Source: Babesia bovis T2Bo (lineage: Eukaryota > Apicomplexa > Aconoidasida > Piroplasmida > Babesiidae). Taken from it: a stretch of DNA of 64,000 nucleotides. Every line of letters starts with the position of its first letter. Position 1 is the stretch's first letter. The notes below the pieces were generated by a model, which saw nothing but the letters and a program-made list of their open reading frames with translations, was not told where the DNA came from and searched no databases. This document shows, in pieces, positions 55,664-64,000 of the stretch. The DNA is taken from positions 434,001 to 498,000 of the forward strand of contig NW_026261571.1 in NCBI RefSeq assembly GCF_000165395.2. Direction: 5' to 3'. A program made the position numbers and the translations under genes.

Positions 55664-58600
55664 ATGACATCACCTGTACGTGTGAAGCAGGAGCGTGTTT
55701 CCATATCGTATCCTACACGTTTACCCGATCCTGCCGCCCTGGTGTGTAGCAAGATGACTTCGTACCCTTCGCTGTCTGTGTCCATCTTGCTAGAGGGGTC
55801 GGATGCCGAGCGTGCTGAGAAGACCCAATTGCTGCTATTGCAGTTATCGCGTAGCCACCATAGCGAGCATTTCAACCTGGAATCGGACGCCACAGTGTTC
55901 AACACATTGCTACGCAGTGCTAGCGGCCCACTCCAGGTAAAGTTATGTGAGCTTTTAGTTGCCTACATCAAGGCAGTCCATCTGGACACTGCCATAGATG
56001 ATAATGAAGCTGGGATTAGTTCGACTGCCGATTTGTGGATGTTCTACCGTGTAATTCACGATGCACTGGTGGAATTCGCTTTGCCAAATGTTAAAGCCGG
56101 TGATTATTGCGCTATGTTCTTATGTAACCTGATTTCGGTATGCTCATCTAATAGGTTATTTCGTGATATTGTTAACCTTTTCGGTGCCAGCGTTCGTGAG
56201 AATCTGGTGGGTGTCAGTGAGGATAATGGATCTTGTGAGCTGTTGGCCACGAACGCTCGTCGTGTGATTGGCGTGATGAAGCTATTACTATTCTTGACCA
56301 AGTCATTCTCCACTCCACCGGCACCGTCTGCTGAGTTGTGCGATATATCCTGCAGTGTCATCACCGGTACCAAGACGCATCTATGCAGGCTGTACAGTTA
56401 CAATGTCATTGCATTCTTGCTGCGCAACATACTGGATCCCGATATAATTCGAAGCACGCTGCCAACACTGGGTCCATCGCAATTGAAGCATGTTATGGCA
56501 CTCCTGAAGGAGGCCAACCATCTTACCGACAAGCGCACTTGGAGTTACCAGTACACCTGCACTCCACGTTTGGAAGATCAGGATTCAGGTCCCGTGGAGA
56601 CCGTTACTGCAGCTACTCTGGCTGCTGAGCCAGACCCAGAATCCAACTCGAGGGCCGTTGCTGACGTGGCCCTTAGGGAAAACGAGCCCGATGTACCGCA
56701 GGAGCATTTGCCGGGGCCACCTGTAATTGAGACTAACATCGAGACCCCTAGGACGATGCCGCTGCCTCATAACAGTATTTCCTTCACCCCCGCCACGCAT
56801 TTGACCACGGGTTCTATACAGGACTTGCCCACTACATTCAGGGACACCTCAAGGGCTGTGACGAGGACTGATACTGCCAGTAGGGGTAGCGTGGCACCTG
56901 CCACCGCCAGGGTGTCCATGCAACCCTCGGTTGCCAGCGATACGGTGTCCAACTTCAGACCAGAGTGGTACCGAATGCTGTCAGCCCAGTTTGGTATCGC
57001 GTCGTCCAATAAATCGGGCGCGATAGACCGCGAGGCCTGGAAACGGAAGAATGAAGTGCTGACCAATGTCCTCGACAGTTTGGAACGCGTCAATGGTACA
57101 TTGTCTCTGGGCGCATTCGGTCCGCAACTAGTGGAACTGCTCGAGGCCATATTCAAGTTTGAATCTGCTATCCCAGTAATTTTGGGCGGCCTAAGGCTAC
57201 TCTATTATCTATTGGATAAAAGCGGGTCGGCCCTGGCTAAACACATGAGGAACCCGTCCATCATCGACCTCGTGTTCGACCGTTTGAAGGATACCAACAG
57301 TAAGGTGCAATCCGCTGCTATATCATGCGTGGCCTACTTGATACTCTACAGCGACAGGGGCATGGTATTAGATGCGGTAAAACGCTCGTTGTGCCATAAG
57401 ACACCACAGTGCCGTGTTGCCATGTGCAGTATCATCAGCGGGACGGTAGCTATCCCAGAGGGTGCCATTGGCATGTACAAGGAACTGCGCCAGCACAAGG
57501 CGCAACTGATCCATATCCTTAATACCATGTCATCGGACAAGAATGTCAAAGTACGCTCCGCATCCATTGAGTGCATCCGGGCATTGAACGACCCTAACTT
57601 CAAGCCGCGTGTTGTGGATACCAGTGTTAAAACAGTTCCACGGGCTAGTAGCGCTCCAGTGCAGACTGTTGAACAGGCTGCCACTGGCCCCGTGAAGCGC
57701 AAGCTTGTACGGCGTTTCCTCAAGCGCAGTATGCCAAAGAAGAGAGTGGAGACTAGTGTACCAGCAGAGGCATCTACAGTGGTGGCAGAATGCCTACCTA
57801 CTGTAGATGCCACTACAGGTCCTCTGTTGGACCACGCAGTATCCCAGGAGCATCCTGTATTGGTGGCACCATGTGACACTGAAACTGTCAACGAGGTGAT
57901 TACCTCACCCCGGTGGGAAAGCGCACCTCCCGAAGCCCCTATTGACGTTACCGCAAGCCCAGAACCTACTGTGGAGGTGCCTTACATCCCTGAAATCGTG
58001 GATTTGGGGCATTTAACGCCACCGAGGCGTGTGGATTCCCCTGGGACTAGAGTTGACGAGGCACCTGCCGAGTTGAACACTTCAGAGCCTGTGAATCTGG
58101 AAGCCAAGTGCACAGCTTGGGAGTCCACTTTAAATGATGCCAAGGAACTCCGGGATGACATTGCCTCCAGTGGCCAAAAGCGCCTTGAGCTCATTGAATT
58201 GTTATGTGACGCACTTTCACGCGGTACCTGTGACAGCGTGGCATTGCGCTGCTTAGGCCGCGTGCTAACCTGTGTTAAGGAAATGGATCAAAAGGTATGC
58301 CAGCGGGAGTGTGAAGTGCTTCTGCCAGCTTTGCTGGAATGCCACAACAGGCACCCAGAGGATTCCAAGATATGTTTTGGTCACTTACAAGTGGTCTCGG
58401 CAACAGACGATTTAATAGCGCTGTTGCCAGAGGACCACTTGTGGCGTTGCGAAATGTTAGCCAGATTACCGTCAGTGGACGATAGTGCTGTTACCTTACC
58501 TGGTGTGGTATCCGAGGGCCCGGTAGCCATGAATGGTGATCCCGGCATTACTGTGTACCGAGAGTCAGTTGATGCTAGCTCTATGTCACCCAGCCCCGTT

Positions 58601-60154
58601 ATGGGTGATATAACATCTCCATCCACTTCAACACCACGTGTTACCAAGGATGCAGAAGCTTTACAGTCTAGCCATCGCACCCCAAGCACACGCCAGTTGG
58701 ATGTATCGCCGGACTCTGATGTTATCATCGATAACGGTTCCCCGAGGTTGTCTGGAGGTACCCATGAATCGGATCCGTTGGAGAAGATTCCCGATGCCGT
58801 TGTCATCCACAGCAAGGGTGACTCCACCCCTGTCAACCGGGGCATGTCACCAAACACCGCTACGCTATCGCCCCCGAAGCTAGATTGTGACTCCAGGGCT
58901 ATGCTAGATGACCCTGGTACCCACATCATGGCCACTACCACTATCGCAAACCATGATGAACCCGAGTTTGAACGTTTTCCATCCGTGGTAACGGAAGCAG
59001 CTGGTGATATAGATCTTTGCATACCAGATCAAGTTGACATACAGTTGTACGACACTGGAGCTAAGGACGTATCCCCTGGACTCAGTAAGTTGATTGGTAC
59101 CGAGGCACTCCCTAGTGAAATCGGTATTCAAACAAGCCCCTCGATACTAGAGTCAAGCTTGGAACCTGCTATAGATAATCCCGAGGAAACTGGGCGCATA
59201 TTCTCGGATGGAGTTACATATTCTATCCGTGCGGATAGCATCACTTCCGCGGCACTCGAGTCAGCTAGGAGTTCCATATCCAGGATGCTGTCATGCAGCG
59301 TCGAGCACAGTGACACTGGAATCCGCAGTAGCGAGAGCTTTGATAGCAGCATGAAGCTGGTAGAGTCCATTCTAGCAGATTGCTCCTATGTGGCCAACTT
59401 CTGCCTACTGTCGAATTACAAGGATTACCATGCACTCGTGCCTTCGTTTTACGATGAAGGCATGATTGATGGTTGCATAGAGCGCTGCCAGAACGTACTG
59501 TCCAATATATCGCGCTTCTCCGATAGCCGGGTGCTCTCTGCACTGTCCCCGGTATTGATAGACGCGTGCCACGTATCTATACTGCGTCTGTGCAAGGAGG
59601 TTGAGAACTTTAACCAGCTTGGTATTGGCATAACCAAGGTATTGGAGGCTATAGTGTCGCTGATCGAGCTTTTTACCGCGGCTGCATGCCACCTGGATGG
59701 CAGGGCACTGTTACAGTACTGTTCAGTTGTCATCCACTGCCTAGCACTCCCCAAGGCATGCTTCCAGGAAAACGTCAAGCTGTACAATGGACTCAGCCGC
59801 TTAATATCGGTGAATGCCCTGGAGCAGGATATTGACATATTGGCACGCCTGTTGGTGGTAAGTGTCGAACTGAGCGTGCAGTCACTTCGACGCGGCGACG
59901 GCGGCCGCATACTGCTGGCCATGCTCAGGCTGACGAAGATATTCCAGGTCCAGATACTGCTACGCCTCAGCTGCGACAAGGCGGTGAACTCGTTAACACG
60001 CTCAGAGCTCTACAAGTGCCACTCAACCTTTGTTGCTATGCTGCGCACATACCTCCAAGGCTCCGAGCGTAGCGCATCGATTGAATCGCGCGTGCAGGAC
60101 GCTCTACGCCACTCTGGCATCATGATGCGCTCATTATGCCAAGCTGAGTCATAA
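55664..60154 (+). CDS. TOG/HEAT-repeat microtubule-associated protein (XMAP215/CLASP-like)
   Basis: 1,496 aa, single exon; first ATG of the frame at 55664. Residues 1-290 are an alpha-solenoid. About residues 460-640 form a recognisable TOG domain: FGPQLVELLEAIFKFESAIP, SIIDLVFDRLKDTNSKVQSAA, HILNTMSSDKNVKVRSASIECI. These intra-HEAT loops bind tubulin in the XMAP215/Stu2 and CLASP families. A basic patch (KRKLVRRFLKRSMPKKRV) and a long acidic/Ser/Pro-rich linker (about 690-1180) follow. The last ~250 residues are another helical block. The weak match and single clear TOG mean the subfamily is open; a role at spindle or subpellicular microtubules is inferred. Confidence 0.72.
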   Translation: MTSPVRVKQERVSISYPTRLPDPAALVCSKMTSYPSLSVSILLEGSDAERAEKTQLLLLQLSRSHHSEHFNLESDATVFNTLLRSASGPLQVKLCELLVAYIKAVHLDTAIDDNEAGISSTADLWMFYRVIHDALVEFALPNVKAGDYCAMFLCNLISVCSSNRLFRDIVNLFGASVRENLVGVSEDNGSCELLATNARRVIGVMKLLLFLTKSFSTPPAPSAELCDISCSVITGTKTHLCRLYSYNVIAFLLRNILDPDIIRSTLPTLGPSQLKHVMALLKEANHLTDKRTWSYQYTCTPRLEDQDSGPVETVTAATLAAEPDPESNSRAVADVALRENEPDVPQEHLPGPPVIETNIETPRTMPLPHNSISFTPATHLTTGSIQDLPTTFRDTSRAVTRTDTASRGSVAPATARVSMQPSVASDTVSNFRPEWYRMLSAQFGIASSNKSGAIDREAWKRKNEVLTNVLDSLERVNGTLSLGAFGPQLVELLEAIFKFESAIPVILGGLRLLYYLLDKSGSALAKHMRNPSIIDLVFDRLKDTNSKVQSAAISCVAYLILYSDRGMVLDAVKRSLCHKTPQCRVAMCSIISGTVAIPEGAIGMYKELRQHKAQLIHILNTMSSDKNVKVRSASIECIRALNDPNFKPRVVDTSVKTVPRASSAPVQTVEQAATGPVKRKLVRRFLKRSMPKKRVETSVPAEASTVVAECLPTVDATTGPLLDHAVSQEHPVLVAPCDTETVNEVITSPRWESAPPEAPIDVTASPEPTVEVPYIPEIVDLGHLTPPRRVDSPGTRVDEAPAELNTSEPVNLEAKCTAWESTLNDAKELRDDIASSGQKRLELIELLCDALSRGTCDSVALRCLGRVLTCVKEMDQKVCQRECEVLLPALLECHNRHPEDSKICFGHLQVVSATDDLIALLPEDHLWRCEMLARLPSVDDSAVTLPGVVSEGPVAMNGDPGITVYRESVDASSMSPSPVMGDITSPSTSTPRVTKDAEALQSSHRTPSTRQLDVSPDSDVIIDNGSPRLSGGTHESDPLEKIPDAVVIHSKGDSTPVNRGMSPNTATLSPPKLDCDSRAMLDDPGTHIMATTTIANHDEPEFERFPSVVTEAAGDIDLCIPDQVDIQLYDTGAKDVSPGLSKLIGTEALPSEIGIQTSPSILESSLEPAIDNPEETGRIFSDGVTYSIRADSITSAALESARSSISRMLSCSVEHSDTGIRSSESFDSSMKLVESILADCSYVANFCLLSNYKDYHALVPSFYDEGMIDGCIERCQNVLSNISRFSDSRVLSALSPVLIDACHVSILRLCKEVENFNQLGIGITKVLEAIVSLIELFTAAACHLDGRALLQYCSVVIHCLALPKACFQENVKLYNGLSRLISVNALEQDIDILARLLVVSVELSVQSLRRGDGGRILLAMLRLTKIFQVQILLRLSCDKAVNSLTRSELYKCHSTFVAMLRTYLQGSERSASIESRVQDALRHSGIMMRSLCQAES

Positions 60155-60281
60155 CCCGCCAGTGGCTGTACGGTACCCCAAACACTGTCTAATGTACATT
60201 TGATTATATTAATCTGTGTTGCTAAGTTGAGCACTGGCCGTGAATACGAAATATTCACGGCAATGTGCCGATTAACACTAG

Positions 60282-61295
60282 TTAGACAACGTGAGTTATA
60301 CGTCCCAAGGCGTCGACTATAAGCTCCGACGGCCTGGTAGGAATCTGGGTTCTAATGTGGTAGAAGATGCTCTTTAACCTGGATTCCGATATACCCCAAA
60401 ATAACACAGCACCCGGGGTTTCAGAGAGCCTCTGACACCTACAGAAGTGGGAGCTGGAGTCGTCGTGTGATCCGCCATTATACTCAGTTTCAAAGTGCTT
60501 CCCAAACCGTAGCACATTGATCATGTAGATGTAGACAGCACTGGGAAATAATATACCGAGAACGTTGAGAACTGAAGTGTGCTTAAGCTTATTGTTCGCA
60601 GGCGCACCGGGGTATCCATAGTCAAATATGTGACCCAGGGTCCGTAACATAACGATCTTACCGAACTCGGCGTCCTTCTGTTGCAGTAGTCGGGGATCAC
60701 ACCAAAGTGCCCTGATACAATGTTCCTCAGGGTCAAGAATCTCAACCAAAGAGCCTGCTACAGGCATTAAAGGGGGATTGGAGCCAGCACTGTCGGTGTC
60801 CTTCTGCTGCTCCGATGCTATGATCATCACGAAACCAACGGTATCAGATTTCGACAGTTGGTGTATAGTAGCATCGAGCTGATGTGCGATTTGAAATGGT
60901 TCGTGCATTGACGCCAACTCGCCAACCTGCCTGTCACCAATGGATGCCGAACTCTGCCGCAGTGTACTGCGAATGCTAGTCAGCCTGGGAGATGCTTTTC
61001 GCACACTCCTTACAGGCCGTGACTGTTCAATCACATTGTCGTAAATCGCAGTAAACCTCCGCTTATTCGACGTACTAAAGCCATCATTGAGCAGAAGCTT
61101 CAGTACCTCAAAAAGCTGCTTCTTACCGAGACAAGATGGATTTGATAGCACTTTGGCCAGGACTGATCTTCGGTTAAGAACCGTCTCATCACAGAACGGC
61201 AGCGGGAGTATATAGCTCTTTAGCTTACACGCATTGAGGTACCTATTGGTGATATCCAGAAGATCAGCGGACAGGTTGCCACTGTAAATGTCCAT
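60282..61295 (-). CDS. Unrecognised protein, 337 aa
   Basis: Single exon, ATG at 61295, stop at 60282, convergent with the TOG gene (127 bp apart). N-terminus is soluble and helical (NLSADLLDITNRYLNACKL), then a basic Ser/Arg patch (RSVRKASPRLTSIRSTLRQSS, about 95-117). The second half is beta-rich (VGFVMIIASEQQ, GSLVEILDPEEHCIRALWCD, GKIVMLRTLGHIFDYGY), which could be an OB fold, and has a Cys/His group (HFCRCQRL). No family recognised; an OB-fold nucleic-acid-binding protein is a guess. Confidence 0.65.
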   Translation of the reverse strand: MDIYSGNLSADLLDITNRYLNACKLKSYILPLPFCDETVLNRRSVLAKVLSNPSCLGKKQLFEVLKLLLNDGFSTSNKRRFTAIYDNVIEQSRPVRSVRKASPRLTSIRSTLRQSSASIGDRQVGELASMHEPFQIAHQLDATIHQLSKSDTVGFVMIIASEQQKDTDSAGSNPPLMPVAGSLVEILDPEEHCIRALWCDPRLLQQKDAEFGKIVMLRTLGHIFDYGYPGAPANNKLKHTSVLNVLGILFPSAVYIYMINVLRFGKHFETEYNGGSHDDSSSHFCRCQRLSETPGAVLFWGISESRLKSIFYHIRTQIPTRPSELIVDALGRITHVV

Positions 61296-61568
61296 AAGCA
61301 GGTGATAACGTCTTACATAGTGTATTGAAACTGAATTACACTACTGTGTCAAGCCGTTATCGCCATTAGATGGATTCCGACACCCCCATGTGGAGCCCAT
61401 CAACGAAAAAATAGGATATATACTGACCAACTAGTCATATAAATTACCAGGAACGTTTTATATATTACTATAACAATCATCTGGCGGTACTGGCGTTTTA
61501 AGCGCCGGGTAAACCGTGAAATAGACGGTAGTACCTTACGGCAGAATACCATCTAAAATCCTGGCACC

Positions 61569-62020
61569 ATGGGTGTTTTCAGCTCCATAGCCTACGTAAT
61601 TGTAGCGCCATTCCGCGCTCTACGCTATCGTACCGCGACTCCGCAGATGCGCGCTCGCATAATCAAGTTAGGTGTCATTTGCAGGAAGTCATGGATATTC
61701 TTCCCTCCACTAATGATGTACCAATACATTCGTGAGGTATGTTTTTCTATGGCGTTTAGTAAATGTACTGCTTCATTTCATATGGCTCTAACTACTGCCT
61801 ACGGCAACGAATTGGTCCATGACACATGCCGTGTGATTAACGTTGTGTACAGAAAGACAAGGAGATTTACACATCGGAGTTATTTTACAAGAACTCAAAC
61901 AGTGATAACCCCGTTTCATACCACGACCCATCCAAGCCCGAGGGCACTCGTCACTGGAAGATACAGCATGACCTAGCTTTGCTGTCAGCTGCTGCTAACA
62001 ATAAATTCAACTCGGATTAA
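61569..62020 (+). CDS. Small membrane-associated protein, 111 aa
   Basis: Exons 61569-61736 and 61853-62020, intron 116 nt, GT-AG. Exon 1 encodes a hydrophobic/basic head: MGVFSSIAYVIVAPFRALRY, then RARIIKLGVICRKSWIFFPPLMMYQYIRE with a short membrane-like stretch. Exon 2 is a hydrophilic tail (DKEIYTSELFYKNSNSDNPV, EGTRHWKIQHDLALLSAA). The N-terminal Gly2 followed by Val-Phe-Ser-Ser could be an N-myristoylation site (MGxxxS), but that is speculative. Looks like a small mitochondrial or inner-membrane-complex subunit; family not recognised. Confidence 0.7.
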
Positions 62021-62203
62021 ATTTAATACACGTATTTTATCTATCTAGTGTGTGTTATGCACATCACGCCATACATGTGTGTCGCGCGCCGGGTAACGAA
62101 GGTCATTACCCATACAGATCCATAATGTGTGTATTTGACCTAGTATCTTAATGGGCGTGATACCTATATTACATATCACGCTTTGGTAACAGGTGTGTGC
62201 CCG

Positions 62204-63297
62204 ATGTCGTTTTTGTCCTTCGTACACATTCTCATCGTGATATCCTTGCACTGCCTCGATGTGGTACTATCCAGGGCGCCAGATGCCGCAAAGCTCGTGG
62301 AATTCGCCCATTCCCCAAAGGAGGACCTTGTGGGCGTAACCCTTGGTGCCGTATTCGGCCCTGAGTGTAAGTGTGTGTGTATCAAGCTTGTATGATGTAC
62401 AGATATCCAAAAGGTCGAGTCTGCATTGAAAGAAGCATATGGAGGTAGGTGGTGCCATTGCTCCTTAACAGATGTGCAGACCGCGAGGTTACATTCTTCA
62501 GGTTGGTCTTATTGATGACTTATAACCCTGTCTACAGGCATATGATCGCAGATTTTGAGAAGCGGTTCGTCAATAGTGCATCTACTGATATCTGCCGCAG
62601 CTATGTTGAACACGGTGAGACGCATATGGATGACCCCGGGATACATGTAAGGTATTAGGTCACCGTTTAACTGTTACAGGCCCATATCACCGACAACCTG
62701 GGTGATGAGTTCGCCAGCCAGTATAGAACAAGTGCGGATACCGTAGGTAGTGAGTCACGGTTTCATTACGTTCAGGTGGATAGGGAACATCGCATATCAA
62801 GGGCTCTGGTACAGTTGATCAAGGAGCAGTTCAACGCGGTACGTGTCTGCATTCATTGGTGCATATATCCACAGCTCAACGAGGTCCACGACATTTATGT
62901 GAAGCCTAATTTAGATCGTTTCAATCAAGTGAAGACCTTATCGCAACAGGTGAACGTCAAAACTGATACCCCGTGCTCCACGCAGGCCAGCTGCGACGGT
63001 TTGGAAATACTGATCAACCTGTGCTCCTACATTCGAAATGGATCGCACATGGCATACGAGATTTTCGTCATCATGATACACGTACTGAGTACCATGATGG
63101 CTGTTTTGTGCGGTTGCCTGTTTGTAGGACCCACGCGCATCTGCTTCTTGCAGAATTTTCCATACACCTGCCGTATTCCGTACCCGGTTTTCAACGGAGC
63201 GTTCCAATCCACCATATCGGTTTGGCAATTGGTGAAGGTGGTAACCAACGTATGCAGAATATACGGTGACCCCGGGTTTGGGTCAACGTTTGCCTGA
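62204..63297 (+). CDS. Seven-exon protein with signal peptide and C-terminal membrane segments
   Basis: Exons 62204-62364, 62403-62444, 62472-62501, 62538-62646, 62680-62742, 62776-62838 and 62875-63297; introns 38, 27, 36, 33, 33 and 36 nt; 296 aa. The signal peptide is FLSFVHILIVISLHCLDVVLS. Small exons encode a Cys-containing helical ectodomain (GRVCIERSIWRCADREVTFF, TDICRSYVEHGETHMDDPG); the last exon has a hydrophobic helix (YEIFVIMIHVLSTMMAVLCG, about 219-238) followed by LFVGPTRICFLQNFPYTC and IPYPVFNGAFQSTISVWQLV. Two of the introns are in frame and stop-free, so exon choice was settled by phase. I do not recognise the family. Confidence 0.65.
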
Positions 63298-63404
63298 TGT
63301 TTTGAGACAACATCTCACCATGTAACACAGATATAATCTATATGCGCACAGTACTTTAGTAATCCTATAGACGAGATAAAGTATAACAAGGATTAGGGCA
63401 TGAG

Positions 63405-64000
63405 TTAAGCCTCCTGGTCCACCAATCCCTTCTCACTGACGTAGATACCGTCAAGGAACTGCCTAATGTCCTTGTTCCTGACGAGAGCGCATTGGTGGAT
63501 GAGAGCAGCAGACCTTCCGACATTCTCCACATCGACACCAGTGAGAATGATCTCGTCCTTGACGCTCTCTGACTTCTCGATCTTAACACCAGGAAGAACC
63601 TTCACAACCCTCACACGCTTCTCACCAAGGAAGTTACGGATTTCGATAGTCTTCCCATCATCAGTAATGTTGGAGTTAATAGGAAAGTGCGCATGTACAA
63701 GCCTCATCTTGTATTGGTACTTCTTAGTGACACCAGTGATCATGTTGCTGATGTGGGTCATGACAGTCCTAATGGTAGCGATCATGGACTTAGTACCGAA
63801 CCATTGCATAGCAATGATAGTCTTCTGGTCCTTTGAAAGCCTCAACTCAATGGGCACGTGCGAGAAGTCACGAGTAATGTCACCGTACTTACCCTTGACG
63901 GTAACCTTTCTGGACTTCACGGTAACCGTGACTGTATAGCCATGAATCACGGACAAATCGCGACCTACCTCCATCAGGAATTTTCAAAGTGTCAGAAGAG
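63405..64000 (-). CDS. RPL9: 60S ribosomal protein uL6 (RPL9), 5' end outside window
   Basis: Exons within the window: 64000-63969 (continues beyond) and 63931-63405; intron 63932-63968, 37 nt. Spliced reading SDTLKIPDGVTVTVKSRKVTV matches the usual EVPDGVTV start, whereas the ATG at 63974 is an accidental frame into the intron. Core MITGVTKKYQYKMRLVHAHF, then EIRNFLGEKRVRVVKVLPGV and the C-terminal RNKDIRQFLDGIYVSEKGLV are strongly conserved. C-ended codons fit a highly expressed gene. Cytosolic large-subunit protein near the sarcin-ricin loop and P stalk base. Confidence 0.97.

Noticed and set aside
62183..62203. Upstream extension of the seven-exon protein to 62183
   Set aside because: The first codon is TTG; the first ATG is at 62204 and gives a cleaner signal peptide.
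63960..63974. ATG at 63974 as start of RPL9
   Set aside because: It lies in the accidental frame through the first intron; splicing restores the conserved PDGVTV and the gene runs off the window.

Overview
The window looks like nuclear DNA of an apicomplexan parasite of the piroplasm group, most likely Babesia, though Theileria cannot be excluded from sequence alone. Three things point there. Genes are small and densely packed (about 30 protein genes in 64 kb, both strands). Introns are tiny, mostly 33-38 nt, with GT-AG ends and a TAG or CAG acceptor. Several proteins imply an apicoplast: the fused plastid replication enzyme PREX (primase, helicase, exonuclease and polymerase in one protein), ribosomal protein bL35 and a LON-domain protein with N-terminal leaders. 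Coding DNA has balanced composition and intergenic DNA is AT-rich. I see no mobile element, CRISPR array, rRNA or convincing tRNA.

Layout. 0-6.4 kb: 3' end of a DEAD-box helicase, an unrecognised leader-bearing protein, Sm-F, a dUTPase without its last motif, and an unrecognised 627-aa protein. 6.5-18.5 kb: a rhomboid-like protein that has lost its catalytic serine, an auxilin-like J protein, PREX, and the nucleolar MIF4G/MA3 protein NOM1/SGD1. 18.6-25.4 kb: mitochondrial ATP synthase beta, SHMT, METTL14 and a TFIIS-N-domain protein, all on the minus strand. 25.5-31.3 kb: a secreted acidic protein with a cationic C-terminal helix, apicoplast bL35, beta'-COP and the ESCRT-III protein CHMP1/DID2. 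31.4-41.2 kb: a DIS3L2/SSD1-type RNB exonuclease, an nSMase-like EEP phosphodiesterase, a 1.2-kb empty stretch and M1 aminopeptidase. 41.3-49.2 kb: a small membrane protein, exosome Rrp41, a secreted protein with exact 264-bp tandem repeats, ANP32, a WBP11-like splicing protein and the LON-domain protein. 49.3-64 kb: a small LYR-like protein, an MFS transporter, a ZNF830-like protein, ASNSD1, a TOG-domain protein, an unrecognised 337-aa protein, a small membrane protein, a seven-exon secreted/membrane protein and the 5'-truncated uL6/RPL9 gene.

The genes do not form an operon or one pathway; they are a normal mix of eukaryotic housekeeping functions (RNA processing, organelle maintenance, trafficking, nucleotide and one-carbon metabolism) with a few lineage-specific secreted proteins. 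Gene models were built by hand from reading frame, splice signals and family alignment. Several introns are multiples of three without stops, so a simple ORF call runs straight through them. The least explained items are the two lineage-specific secreted proteins, the serine-less rhomboid, the dUTPase without motif V, and introns of 25 and 27 nt.
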